A stretch of 64,000 nucleotides of DNA from Rutpela maculata (GCA_936432065.2 OW386287.2:78681804-78745803), one strand, 5' to 3'; positions 20,577-33,395 are shown, numbered from the stretch's first letter. The notes: generated by a model not told the origin, from the sequence alone. Numbers and translations are program-made.

Positions 20577-20931
20577 ATTTATTTATTATTTATTTATTAT
20601 TTATTTATTATTTATTTATTATTTATTTATTATTTATTTATTATTTATTTATTATTTATTTATTATTTATTTATTATTTATTTATTATTTATTTATTATT
20701 TATTTATTATTTATTTATTATTTATTTATTATTTATTTATTATTTATTTATTATTTATTTATTATTTATTTATTATTTATTTATTATTTATTTATTATTT
20801 ATTTATTATTTATTTATTATTTATTTATTATTTATTTATTATTTATTTATTATTTATTTATTATTTATTTATTTATTATTTATTTATTATTTATTTATTA
20901 TTTATTTATTATTTATTTATTATTTATTTAC
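20577..20931 (+). repeat. 11-bp minisatellite, about 32 copies
   Basis: Unit TTTATTATTTA repeated almost without change for ~355 bp, with one irregular step near 20865-20875 where an extra TTTA breaks the phase. Because 11 is not a multiple of 3 and the unit has no TAA/TAG/TGA in two frames, it creates long artificial open frames of alternating Tyr/Leu/Phe/Ile. Confidence 0.95.
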
Positions 20932-21091
20932 TTGTATTGTTTTTTTATTTACTTGTATTGTAGAATTTAAAGGATCAATCAATACTTTTAAAAATTTATT
21001 AGATAGTAACCGTAAACGAGCCATCAAATATTGTGACATTATTTTAAACATTAACTTTTCGAACGTTTACTTACATTTCACATAAAATAAT

Positions 21092-21333
21092 ATACAGGGT
21101 GATGTTAACAGCACTGAGACCAACACTATGAAAATTGAGTTCGGTCCTGGAATTTTCCCAAATAAATTATGCCTTTGATTGAACTAAAAGTCTATAATAT
21201 TTGTATAAAATTTTATTGAAATATGTACGATTATCATTCAAGAGTAAGTTTGGGGAGGGGGTGTTTTGAAATTAACTAAGTGTGGTATACCTTCCCCTAC
21301 ATAATGTTCCTTTAAATCTAGGATACCCTGTAT
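21092..21333. repeat. Probable short inverted-repeat element with ATACAGGGT ends
   Basis: ATACAGGGTG at 21092 and ATACCCTGTAT at 21323-21333 are inverted. The inside is non-coding. These ends match the ACCCTGTATA-type terminus near 3130. Confidence 0.5.
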
Positions 21334-21339
21334 TTGTCA

Positions 21340-22040
21340 ATAGAGTGGAAGTAAAAATATGTTCATCAATTTGCATTAATACAATTTAACTAATTCAGAA
21401 TGAGTTCATTCTTTTGTACATAATTCTCTACACGTGCTATAAATTACAGAAATTTAAATTATTTACATATTAACAGTTATATTGTGTTTATTTGATATTA
21501 TGTTCTTCATCAAAGAGAAAGGTTTTAACACCCTTTCCATTCTGAAAATTTAATTTTCTCATCTTCCAGCGTATTAATTTTAATATGGTTGTTTCAAATG
21601 TTACGCATTAGTGTCTACATTCACATTTAGCTGGAATTGTATGTTTAAAAATGTTACATTATTGTCTAAACTGGTCCTCAGAGACAATTTACAGATAAAT
21701 AACAAACAAAATACATATCAATAATATCCAGTGGACAATAAATTTGGTACAAACAGTGATAACTGTTAATGTGTTTGAAGGTGTCGTATATCAGAATAAA
21801 TAAATATATACTGCAATTAAATGTAAATTGTTAATAAATATTTTCTGAATTATTCTGTTTTTCTTGTTAAGCCAAATGTATTTTCTTCTACAACAATGTC
21901 CGTAAAATCTACAAAATAATACATTATCTAGTATTTTACTGGAAAATAACCTCTACGCATTTGTCCTTTATAGTGCCCTGACTTGTATTAAAAAAATGGG
22001 AGCCGTGGTAGTTTTCGTGAAGGAACCCTGTCAAAAAAAT
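21340..22040. other. Non-coding stretch before the satellite
   Basis: AT-rich, no gene or repeat boundary identified. Confidence 0.35.
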
Positions 22041-24794
22041 CTCATCAATCCGTATTGAAAATTATCAAAAATTAATAAGTATCTATGGGAACCTATATGG
22101 TCAATAAGTTTCTATAAGAGTTAGGTAAAGTTGCTGTTGAAATTGTTATCAGTTTATATCCGCATTGACCAGCAAAATGAGTCAAGCCATATCCATTTGT
22201 TAATCCAAACATTTACTTATACCATATCAATGAGAATTTATGAGCACAGTATCTAATGTAATTCGTGCGGCTTTCCGTGATTAAAAGACAAGTGTTTCTT
22301 TAAGAAACGAGCTGCATTAGGTTAGAACAGTTTGGATTTGCAATTGAAGATTACAAATTATAATGTTTGAATAGGGATTTATGAGATCAGTTTCTATGAG
22401 TATTAATGTTTTTTTTCAGTTAAATATTAAATGTGTTTTCATTTGTTTGAATGGGTAAAAAGAAAGGTCAGTTTTCAACTGCAATTACAAATACAAGTTT
22501 AATCGCTTCGAATGGGATTATGTGCGATCAATTTCTAAAAGTATTTATGCTGTTTTCCGAATATAGTTAGGATGAGGTTTAATCAGTAACAAATTGTTAA
22601 CTACTTGTTATGATATGGTCGGAAATTCCAAGTACACATTTAGTATTCCTTCAAGAGGATTGATGAGAGCAGTTTCTACGAGTATCTATTTGTTGTTCCT
22701 ATAGTAAATTATATAAGTCTTTATCAGTACAGATTCGGATTTAATTTAAATATGAAAATTATATCAGAATAAAGCAACCAAATATTTTAAACAGTATCTA
22801 TTTGTAAATCCAAACATTTACTTATACTATCTCAATGAGAATTTATGAGAACAGTATCTAATGTAAAACGTGCGGCTTTCCGTGGTTAAATGGCAAGAGT
22901 TTCTATAAGAAACGAGCTGCATTAGGTTAGAACAGTTTTGATTTGCAATTGAAGATTCAAAATTATAATGTTTGAATAGGGATTTATGAGATCAGTTTCT
23001 ATGAGTATTAATGTTTTTTTTTCAGTAATATATTAAATATGTTTTCATTTGTTTGAATAGGTAAAAAGAAAGGTCAGTTTTCAACTGCAATTACAAATAC
23101 AAGTTTAATCACTTCGAATGGGGTTAGATGCGATTAATTTCTCAAAGTATTTATGCTGTTTTCCGGATATAATTGTGAAGAGGTTTAATCAGTAACAAAT
23201 TGTTCACTACATGTTATGATATGGTCGGAAATTCCAAGTACACATTTGGTATTCCTTCAAGAGGATTGATGAGAGCAGTTTCTACGAGTATCTATTTGTT
23301 GTTCCTCTAGTAAATTATATAAGTCTTTATCAGTAAAGATTCGGATCTAATTTAAATATGAAAATTATATCAGAATAAAGCAACCAAATATTTTAAACAG
23401 TATCTATTTGTAAATCCAGACATTTACTTATACTATCTCAATGAGAATTTATGAGAACAGTATCTAATGTAAAACGTGCGGCTTTTCGTGGTTAAATGGC
23501 AAGTGTTTCTATAAGAAACGAGCTGCATTAGGTTAGAACAGTTTTGATTTGCAATTGAAGATTACAAATTATAATGTTTGAATAGGGATTTATGAGATCA
23601 GTTTCTATGAGTATTAATGTTTTTTTTCAGTAATATATTAAATGTGTTTTCATTTGTTTGAATGGGTAAAAAGAAAGGTCAGTTTTCAACTGCAATTACA
23701 AATACAAGTTTAATCGCTTCGAATGGGATTATATGCGATCAATTTCTAAAAGTATTTATGCTGTTTTCCGAATATAGTTATGATGAGGTTTAATCAGGAA
23801 CAAATTGTTAACTAGTTGTTATGATATGGTCGGAAATTCCAAGTACACATTTAGTATTCCTTCAAGAGGATTGATGAGAGCAGCTTCTACGAGTATCTAT
23901 TTGTTGTTCCTATAGTAAATTATATAAGTCTTTATCAGTAAAGATTCGGATCTAATTTAAATATGAAAATTTATATCAGAATAAAGCAACCAAATATTTT
24001 AAACAGTATCTATTTGTAAATCCAGACATTTACTTATACTATCTCAATGAGAATTTATGAGAACAGTATCTAATGTAAAACGTGCGGCTTTTCGTGGTTA
24101 AATGGCAAGTGTTTCTATAAGAAACGAGCTGCATTAGGTTAGAACAGTTTTGATTTGCAATTGAAGATTACAAATTATAATGTTTAAATAGGGATTTATG
24201 AGATCAGTTTCTATGAGTATTAATGTTTTTTTTCAGTAATATATTAAATGTGTTTTCGTTTGTTTGAATGGGTAAAAAGGAAAGCCAGTTTTGAACTGCA
24301 ATTACAAATATAAGTTTAATCACTTCGAATGGGGTTATATGCGATCAATTTCTAACAGTATTTATGCTGTTTTCCGAATATAATTGTGATGAGGTTTGAT
24401 CCGTAACAAATTGTTCACTACATGTTACGATATGGTCGGAAATTCCAGGTAATATTTAGTATTCCTTCAAGAGGATTAATTAGAGCAGTTTCTACGAGTA
24501 TTTATTTGTTGTTCCTACAGTAAATTATATAAGTCTTTATCAGTATTTATTCGGATCTAATTTAAATACAAAAATCATATCAGAATGAAACCCCAAATAT
24601 TTTAAACAGTGTCCACCTGTAAATCCAAGATAATATTATAATGAGAATCCATCACAACAGTATCTAATGTAACGTGTGCGGTTTCCGTGGCTAAATTTTA
24701 AAATTATTTGCAATAAATAAGCTTTAACGGATTCGAACAGTTTTGCATTTCCAGATGAATAGTTTTAATTGTTAGGGATCTATGAGGTCAGTGT

Positions 24795-24860
24795 AATGTT
24801 TTTTTTTTTCAGTAAAATGTTTTTATTGGAAAATAAACATTACACAAAGACACTGATCTC
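24795..24860. repeat. Turn-around point of the satellite palindrome
   Basis: CAGTGTAATG then a T-run on the left faces CATTACACAAAGACACTG on the right. The asymmetric centre is about 20-30 bp (AAAATGTTTTTATTGGAAAA). Beyond it the array reads in reverse complement. Confidence 0.8.
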
Positions 24861-27064
24861 ATAGATCCTTATTTAACAATTAAAACTATTCATCTGGAAT
24901 TGCAAATTAAGACTGTTCAAATCCGTTAAAGCTATTTATTAAAAATACTTTTAAAATTTAGCCACGGAAAGCCGCACGCGTTACATTAGATACTGTTCTG
25001 ATTGGTTCTCATTAAAATATATCTTTAAATGTTTGGATTTACAAGTGGATACTGTTTAAAATATTTGGTTGTGTCATTCTGATATAATTTTTGTATTTAA
25101 AGTAGATCCGAATGCATACTGATAAAAACAAATTTTCTATTGGAACAACAAATACATACTCATAGAAACTGCTATCATCAATCCTTTCGAAGGAATACTA
25201 AATATGTACCTGGAATTTCCGACCATATCGTAACATGTGGTGAACAATTTGTTACTGATCAAACCTCATCACAATTATATTCGGAAAACGGCATAAATAC
25301 TGTTAGAAACTGATCGCATATAACCCCATTCGAAGTGATTAAACTTGTATTTGTAATTGCAATTGAAAACTGACCTTTCTTTTTACCCATTCAAACAAAT
25401 GAAAACACATTTAATATACTTATTACTGAAAAAAAAAAACATTAATACTCATAGAAACTGATCTCATAAATCCCTATTCAAACATTATAATTTGTAATCT
25501 TCAATTGCAAATCAAAACTGTTCTAACCTAATGCAGCTCGTTTCTTATAGAAACTCTTGCCATTTAACCACGGAAAGCCGCACGTTTTACATTAGATACT
25601 GTTCTCATAAATTCTCATTGAGATAGTATAAGTAAATGTCTGGATTTACATATAGATACTATTTAAAATATTTAGTTGCTTTATTCTGATATAATTTTCA
25701 TATTTAAATTAGATCCGAATGCATACTGATTAAGACTTATATAATTTACTATTGGCACAACAAATACATACTCGTAGAAATTGCTATCATCAATCCTTTC
25801 GAAGTAATACTAAATATGTACCTGGAATTTCCACACGTAACATGTAGTGAACAATTTGTTACTGATCAAACCTCATCACAATTATATTCGGAAAACCGCA
25901 TAAATACTGTTAGAAATTGATCGCATATAATCCCATTCGAAGTGGTTAAACTTGTATTTGTAATTGAAGTTGAAAACTGACCTTTCTTTTTACCCATTCA
26001 AACAAATGAAAACCCATTTAATATATTACTGAAAAAAAAACATTAATACTCATAGAAACTGATCTCATAAATCCCTATTCAAACATTATAATTTGTAATC
26101 TTCAATTGCAAATCAAAACTGTTCTAACCAAATGCAGCTCGTTTCATATAGAAACTCTTGCCATTTAACCACGGAAAACCGCACGTTTTACATTAGATAC
26201 TGTCCTCATAAATTCTCATTGAGATAGTATAAGTAAATGTCTGGATTTACAAATAGATTCTGTTTAAAATATTTGGTTGCTTTATTTTGATATAATTTTC
26301 ATATTTAAATTAGATCCGAATGCATACTGATAAAGACTTATATAATTTACTATTGGTACAACAAATACATACTCGTAGAAGCTGCTATCATCAATCCTTT
26401 CGAAGTAATACTAAATATGTACCTGGAATTTCCGACCATATCGTAACATGTAGTGAACAATTTGTTACTAATCAAACCTCATCACAATTATATTCGGAAA
26501 ACAGTATAAATACTGTTAGAAATTGATCGCATATAACCCCATTCGAAGTGATTAAATTTGTATTTGTAATTTCAGTTGAAAACTGACCTTTCTTTTTACC
26601 CATTCAAACATATGAAAACACATTTAATATATTACTGAAAAAAAAAACATTAATACTCATAGAAACTGATCTCATAAATCCCCATTATAATTAGTAATCT
26701 TCAATTGCAAGTCAACCTAATGCAGCTCGTTTCTTATAGAAACACTTGCCATTTAACCACGGAAAGCCACACGTTTTACCTTAGATACTGTTCTCATAAA
26801 TTCTCATTGATGTGGTATAAATAAATGTTTGCTGCTCCATTCTGGTAGAAACTGATAGAAATTTCAGCAGCAACTTTACTCCAGGCTCCAGTAGAGGGAG
26901 CTGTATACGTGTAGCTAGTTCATATCTAATCTAATGTGACCTAAGGAACTGAAGTGTGTTTGTTAAATTAGAAACAAAGCAGTCTCTTTCACTGCTAACT
27001 CATTCATTGCTTCTAGGCTAGAACAAGAACACCCGAGGAAATAAGGACTTTGCAGAATTTTGTG

Positions 27065-27285
27065 TTTACCACAATATTAGTATTTCTATTTGAAATATGC
27101 AATTTAAACTGTACATTTGTCGGCATGCATATCCAAATTAATACTAATAAAAAAGCAAAATGGAAGTTTACAATAAAAATACATCTGTAAAATATACAAT
27201 TGAAACTGTACATTTGTTGACATGTATATCCACATTAATACTAATAAAAAAGAATGTTGAAATTTACAATAAAAACATGTTGATA
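27065..27285 (+). repeat. Two-copy tandem repeat, ~98-bp period
   Basis: AAACTGTACATTTGT, ATTAATACTAATAAAAAAG and TTTACAATAAAAA recur once in the same order with ~98-bp spacing. Frames on both strands here come from the repeat. Confidence 0.7.
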
Positions 27286-27659
27286 AATGGTGTGTTACAT
27301 ACGATAGATACTGGAGAAAGGACGGACTGGAACTCTTATGATATTACTTATAGAAAAGTTTAGAATCTCTTTAAAGTTGTATCTGTAATTCCATATGTTT
27401 ACAGATATAAGGGCAAGGGTGCATTTGCAGACACTAAACTGTAGATTTGTTGTATATTTCATATAAGTACTCATGAAAGGGCAACATGATAATTCCAAAT
27501 AGCTCATTCGGAATTACTGTTTCATAACCGATTTAAAACTTAATAAAACAGATAAAATCCTGTCTGTATAATACTAATATAACTTATAGGAACGATAAAA
27601 CCGCATCACTTTTTTTTTATAAGTTTCTATGTGGAATTTTTGGCAGGGAAGTATGTGCC

Positions 27660-28180
27660 ATACCACAGACTGTTAAGAGATGTTAGAAGGTTATGTACTT
27701 ACAGATAGAGTTGTAAATTTTTAGTCTGAGGCTTGCCACAGGTTTTTTTCTAAGGTTATCAAATTCTCCGCATTGCATATAGACGCATGTTGCTTAATAA
27801 CAGCAATATTACTTATTTTGCATAAATATTACATGCCCTTATATTTCATATTATCATATTTTATCATATTAGTATATTTTATTATAATGTATACCCCCTT
27901 GCGACGCCGCCGATAAGCTACATAACAATAATATGTTGCGCTACTTGGAACGCGTGTTACGGCACGCGTCTGTCGGTGGAGTAAAAATAGTGAGTTTTTC
28001 ACTTATTACGGACGTAGGCATGTGCAATCTCCACGTATAGTATTTGAAATGCAAGGTGTAGCTAAATTTAACCCGCCGCCCTCGTTTAAGAGGTTTTATA
28101 AAATCGATTATAAGTTTTGTATAGTTTTCCAAAAAGATATTAAGAAACAGAAATTAATACTACCCAAATCTGATACTTCT
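27660..28180. other. Non-coding stretch, no gene
   Basis: Locally GC-richer at 27895-28080 (GCGACGCCGCCG; ACGCGTGTTACGGCACGCGT). Nothing recognisable. Confidence 0.35.
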
Positions 28181-28186
28181 TAGATG

Positions 28187-29060
28187 TATACAAGAACGGG
28201 CAGAGTTTGGTGATGAAGTATGTGAAGAAACTTATTATCGAACTTCGAGTATTAATAAAGATATTTCAAAACAGAGATCTGCAAAATATCACAAGAGTTG
28301 CTATTCACGTACATGCATTAAAATATATATGAAAACTTTGAGAGGTCAAAATGAGGAAAACCAAGCAGATTGTGAAGTCCCATCCATTTCAAAAGTTACT
28401 AGGACCCAAATTCCTTCATTCAGTAAATTAAAGTGGCTTTCTTGCGACAAGGAAGGAGTTTTACACCGACTGGCGACGCAACATGCAGGTAAGTACAGGG
28501 TGTCTTATTATATGTTGACCCCCTTCCCTTCTGTTTCAGTTGTTTGAAATATGAAAAAAAATTAAATACAAAAGTTGTTTAAGAACATGTTTACTATCTA
28601 GTGATGCATATGTTTGTTTGACAGTTGGTAAGGTTGCAAAGCGACAGCATCAAGGTCACTTTTTTCAAACGGAGCACCTTGAATTTTATTACTAATGACT
28701 TGCTTCCACCTACAAAGGCACCACTAATTCCATACTTGAGACGAACACTTGTATGGACTAAGTGTAATTTGAGCTATCAAAACCTCCCTTCTCCTGCAAC
28801 TTACGGATGGAATTTAGAGAACAATGGGTATAAAAAACTATTCTTTCTTCGATCAATACACCTTTTAAGTTATATCTTATGTTACAGCTATTCACCAGTC
28901 TTGACCGAAAATCCATTAAATGCACCAATGGAAATATTTAACATTACCAAATGTGCATGCCAAAATAGAAGTTCACCTCCCTGAAAATGCTACTCGAAGG
29001 AGATTGTTTGTACCGAATTATGTGCATATAAGGAGAAAAGTGCTTCAACAATGATAGGTT
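28187..29060 (+). pseudogene. Copy 1 of the PIN/XPG-Cys-rich TE protein family (ends only)
   Basis: 28187-28488 is an open exon-like stretch with Cys/His residues (DEVCEETYYRT ... AKYHKSCYSRTC) ending at CAG|GTAAGT. Further on, LPPTKAPLIPYLRRTLVW and LPSPATYGWNLENNG (about 28705-28825) match the LPPT...LPSPxxWGW block of the family. A short intron (about 28826-28887, ending TTACAG) joins it to a Cys-rich tail around 28930-29020 that needs a frame change (ITKCACQN, then KEIVCTELC). The nuclease core is missing and several frames are broken. The family is TE-associated; its role is inferred from other copies in this window. Confidence 0.5.
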
Positions 29061-29099
29061 CCAGGAGGATGATGATGGTGATGAAGATTGAAATTATAT

Positions 29100-30055
29100 C
29101 TTTGATTTTTATCACTTTTTGTAGCTAATTTAACTTACTTGATTTAATTATATTTTTTTCTTATGTACTATTTTTTTTTACCACGCCACTGTCTTTTTTT
29201 GCAAATAATGATCTCATTTAAAATATCTTGATCGTTCAATTAGTATTTTACTACAATCGATTAAAATTAGGACTTCAACTCTTTAAATATGTGAGTACTT
29301 CATCCAAATGGAAGATCTATTTTTCCAATACTTGTCTATAAGAATAAAGGTTATATGAGAAATAAATTTTTAATTCATTTAAGCGCGGCTTAAGTAACTT
29401 CCCCGCAACTGATTGTCGATGTTTTTCTCCTAAAATTGAACTACTGCAGAACGCTCTTGATATTTTTAGGAAAACTTAATTTTGTGGGCCTCAAAAGAGC
29501 CCCTCCCCTATTGTGCGCTTATGAAACGGAGTTGGAAACTCATCTTGGGGGGTTTACTAACTATGGTATAGGAACTAATTTCAGCCTAGTGCCATACTTC
29601 CTTCATTAAAACCACCACGGCATGACAGTAGCCACCGTACTATTACATCAAAGGCACAGTTAGAGGGTAATTTTTGATAAATTATGAATAAGAACAAAAA
29701 TATAAAAATAATGTATTTTGCTTACGTTTCGGATACAGAATCAGTTACATGTTGTGTATATTAAATACACAGCTTTATATTTGTTAAATTCAATATCCAT
29801 ATATCCTTCCTACTTATACAGAACTGTTGATGTAGTTGGTAATTTTATTTTAAACGATGTTAAGTTTGTTAAGTTCTTCTTTCAACATTGATAACCAGGT
29901 TATGCGAATATCTACGAAACAATTCTATACATATTTATCCTCATTCGACGATATTATGGATGGTTCTTTAATGTTTATTTTCTTGCTATCTATCTCTTTT
30001 GTTAAAATTTTGCCGAGTCCTAATTTTAGTCAGATTCTGGAGACGTTTATCTTTC
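29100..30055. other. Non-coding stretch, no gene recognised
   Basis: A frame at 29857-30120 runs into the inverted-repeat arm that starts at about 30058 and has no recognisable domain. The remainder is AT-rich and unassigned. Confidence 0.35.
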
Positions 30056-31189
30056 AGTCCCAAGTAGTACGTAGACATACGGCTGAAAAGTATCGTACTC
30101 GATGTAAAATTGTCTGCTGAATCCGAATCTGGAGGGCGCACAAAAATCGAGGATTTCAATCCTTAATCTACGAATGTACCCTTATTTCGAAAATTGTGAA
30201 AAATTGAATTTTTAAAAGATAACTTCCATTTTCTCCCACAAAACATAAGTTAAAAATCTATTCTTTTTTTTAATTGTAGTCTACAGTGCACTTAATGTAA
30301 CAGTGTAGTCAAAACACACCTAACATTTATAAAAATTAAAAAAAAAATATCACGTGAACCTCTACACAGTTGGCGCATTGAAAAATGTAGCCTGGGAGAT
30401 TTTTTTTTATTTTAAGAAATTAACAAAAACTAGATCATACGAAATTACAAGAAAAGACCAAAATTATTTTTAGTGATTAATTCATACTAATATCTTGAGT
30501 GAAACGGAAGATATGATTTTTTTAAATTTGGCCGTCCTGTGATCGAGCGCGCTACAAATCGAAACCGACGGATGCGGGCACTCATTTGCGTTATATTGAC
30601 TTATTTGGTACTATTAGTAGGTACAATATTCCTATGTTAGGTTATACCGGAGTTTTCGTTTAAAATATGTAGTTATTAATATAGTTGTTTAAAATGCCTT
30701 AGGTTTAATTTTCATCATAACTTTAGAAACACGTAAATTATTATGTATTCATCTAACCTGTATAAATGAAATTGTCTCTAAATATTGATATGAATGTATT
30801 TATATCAGCTTAGTAAAATACATTACAATTAATAATTAGAAATTACTATAATTAGATTAAGCTTATATTTTGAAAAAATGCTAAGATTCATAACCATGAG
30901 GAAGCCGATATAGTTATATTCTCCATACTAAAATTTTGTGTTTTGGAAGAGCAGCAATAATGGCACGTATCTGATATTTTTTTGTTGTCATTGTTTTTGT
31001 GCAGCAAAATGAAAGTAAAGTTGTGGCTTCAAAAGTTCGATTCCTATTTTTTCTGCAATAAAATAATTGAAGACGCAGCAACAGGCACTCATACCTCTCC
31101 TCCTTATTATAGCGACCTTTTTTATGTCTACCTATCTACTTAGTGGGTGGGATAACACAAGCTAGAGAGGAAAAAAAGACAGAATTTAA

Positions 31190-31670
31190 GACGGCAACTG
31201 AAAATTGGGAAACACTGAATCCTCTGACAATATATATAAATGATATGGAGGATTGCAACGTCATGGAATTTATAAACTCTGGCTCCATATTCTTCAAATG
31301 ACTGTATGGTCACTCATATTTCCAAGTAAGCCTTAAAGAACTAAGGGCACATTTATTTTTAAACTGCAAGAGCGATATAGAGTTTTACCACCTACTGAAG
31401 ATATGTGCCTATACACTTCTTATTTGGAAGAAAACAGGTAACGTATACAAAACTTCCAGATGTTCTTGAGTATGATTTGATATTGACAAAAGGTGTACTG
31501 ATACCTACCACGTGCAAGAAACAATCGAAGCCAGTCACTTCTAAGTACTCGTTTGCAAGTGTAAGAATAATATTTGCAACAAGAGGTGTTTTTGCAAGAG
31601 AACTGGAGAACTGGTGTTGCATTATTATTGTGTTAGCTAAATGTACTGATGAAAACTTATAATTATAATC
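31190..31670 (+). pseudogene. Copy 2 of the PIN/XPG-Cys-rich family (C-terminal part)
   Basis: With frame changes the plus strand reads DMEDCNVMEFINSGSIFF...LYG, VSLKELRAHLFLNCKSDIEF, LPPTEDMCLYTSYLEEN, then a cysteine tail CKCKNNICNKRCFCKRTGE (about 31555-31610) and CIIIVLAKCTDENL. The order LYG / SLxxLR / LPPT / Cys-rich tail is that of the family seen at 61.4-64.0 kb. At least two frameshifts, no start; dead. Confidence 0.5.
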
Positions 31671-31716
31671 AATTCAAATTATTAACTGTAATGTATTTCG
31701 CTTAGCTGATATAAAT

Positions 31717-32310
31717 ACAAACCACTGCCTAAGGAATTACTACTTCCACATCCAGATTTTCTATCCAAGACTCTTCCAGGTCTTCCATTACCACCCCATC
31801 CCCACCGTAGTGGGGATGGGGTTGGCTGATGTTAAAAAAAAATTGATGTGTTTTGTACACAATCTAAATCACATTTTTTACCCCATTTAATAATGTTGTG
31901 GCGGTGGTAATTAGGGTGGTAGTGGGGTAGCTCATGCCAAAAAATGTTTGAGATCTTGGCTTCTTGTACAAACACTAAATCCCAATTTTATAAACTCTTG
32001 TTTGCTTTACTAGTTTTCGCCCATTTACCCACATTTACCTTTCAACGGAATAATATCAATATATAATAATCTAATTATATAACGTGTAGATGTGTACCAA
32101 ATTTCAAGTCAATATCATGGACTATTCCAGAGTAATCGTGCACCCAAAGAAAGTTAAAGACGAGACGGACTGACTGGTTTTTTAAATTTTGTTCCAACTT
32201 AAAATTTCAACGTTTGATGACATCCTAATCCTATTTGAACAAAATATCCCATTTTTTTTTTATTGTTACTCTACTTCCATGATGTAGAAGTAATTAAACC
32301 TAAGGAATTC
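31717..32310. mobile_element. TIR element family S, copy 1
   Basis: Starts AACCACTGCCTAAGGAATTA then CTACTTCCACATCC, and ends near GATGTAGAAGTAATTAAACC. The 5' part has G-rich tracts (GTGGGGATGGGG; GGCGGTGG...GGGTGGTAGTGGGG) and the 3' part GAGACGGACTGACTGG. It matches copies at 33.5, 61.9 and 62.9 kb. Non-coding. Confidence 0.7.
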
Positions 32311-33004
32311 TAAACAACTATATTAATAATATATCTTTTAAATTAAGTCGATAAAATTAAACACAGGAATATTGTTCCTATTAATACAGTATCAAATAAC
32401 TAAATCTAATGCAAAAGGGTGCCCACATACGTCGGTTTCAACTCGTAGCGCGCTCCTTCGCACGACGGCCAAATTTTAAAAAATCATATCTTCCGTTTCA
32501 CTCAAAATATCAGTATGAATCAATCACTAAAAATAATTTTGGTCTTTTCGTACGATCTAGTTTTTGTCAATTTCCCAAAATGGAAAAAAACTTCGCAGGC
32601 AACATTTTTCAATGCGCCGGCTGCGTAAAAGTTCACTACATGTTTTTTTTCTAAAATTTCTATGAGTATTAGATGTGTTTTGACTGCAATGTTGCATTAA
32701 ATGCACTGTGTACTAACTACAATTTGAAAAAAAAATAGATTTTTAGCTTATTTTTTGTGGGAGAAAAAGCAAGTTGTATTTTAAAGATTCAATTTTTCAC
32801 AATTTCCGAAATAAGGATAAATTCGCGGATTAAGGGTTGAAGGCAATCCCCGATTTTTATGCGCCCTCCGAATTCGGATTCAGCAGACAATTTTACATCG
32901 AGTAAAATACTTTTCAGCCATATGTCTGGTACTTAGGCATCAAAAAATAAGCCTTAAACTGGAGCTGAGATTCCCGACTATTTATTTTACGTATGTATGT
33001 AGAC

Positions 33005-33395
33005 TAGTATTACTATGAGAAGATGCCAGGGCGGAGCCAAAATGCGCGAATATTTTTACCAGTGGCATAGCTTTATCTGGGGAATAGGAATGTGTAATTG
33101 CAATAAAAGTTTCGCGGTCAAGAAACTGTGAAAATGGAGTAGATTAAAACTTGCCAACTGTTACGAGTAACCTTTGTTCAGGAGAAGTGTAAGAATAGTA
33201 AGTTCTACTAAACTTTGCCTAATAAAGTTGTTTTACTATTATTATGACCATCGCCGCCGCTCTACTGCAGGGCACCGCCGCCATTGGTGTTGACATTGAA
33301 TGTCACGTAATTCTTTCTCATTGGTTTAGAATGATGGAGCGCACAAACTCGTTTCTGCGCATATTTTTTGCTGGCATCTTCTCATAGTAATACTA
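33005..33395. mobile_element. 391-bp MITE with perfect ~26-bp terminal repeats
   Basis: TAGTATTACTATGAGAAGAT(GCCAG) at 33005 is mirrored by (CTGGC)ATCTTCTCATAGTAATACTA ending at 33395. The inside is GC-richer than the flanks and non-coding (GCCGCCGCTCTACTGCAGGG). Perfect ends suggest recent activity. Confidence 0.88.

Larger units (their letters stand above)
22060..27650. repeat. Satellite region: opposed arrays of a ~606-bp higher-order repeat
   Basis: The plus-oriented array runs from about 22195 to 24815, with the anchor AATCCAAACATTTACTTATA or its variants at 22202, 22807, 23413, 24019 and 24622 (spacings 605, 606, 606, 603). The minus-oriented array runs from about 24836 to 26830, with the anchor complement at about 25035, 25642 and 26243. 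Each unit contains four diverged ~150-bp monomers, recognisable by a box like GATTTATGAGATCAGTTTCT followed by ATGAGTATTAATG. Monomers that are still more diverged can be seen outside the array (near 22100, 26850, 27345, 27580, 27630). No coding region; the open frame at 26320-26526 is part of the repeat. Confidence 0.92.
30058..32938. mobile_element. Large inverted repeat, ~535-bp arms around a 1.8-kb core
   Basis: Left arm about 30058-30592 and right arm about 32406-32938 are reverse complements: GATGTAAAATTGTCTGCTGA versus TCAGCAGACAATTTTACATC at the outer ends, and GGAAGATATGATTTTTTTAA, GCGCGCTAC versus GTAGCGCGC at the inner ends. The core contains a decayed TE protein fragment (31200-31670) and another element (31717-32310). 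The frame at 32409-32654 lies inside the right arm and is not a gene. Confidence 0.82.

Noticed and set aside
20558..21085. Long open frames of Tyr/Leu/Phe/Ile repeats
   Set aside because: They are produced by the 11-bp minisatellite, whose unit lacks stop codons in these frames; no protein-like composition outside the repeat.
22060..26830. CRISPR-like array from the regular repeat spacing
   Set aside because: The 606-bp units repeat in full with no unique spacers, and the window is eukaryotic.
31392..31662. Overlapping 76- and 85-codon frames on opposite strands
   Set aside because: The family match needs other frames on the plus strand; these two uninterrupted frames are accidental.
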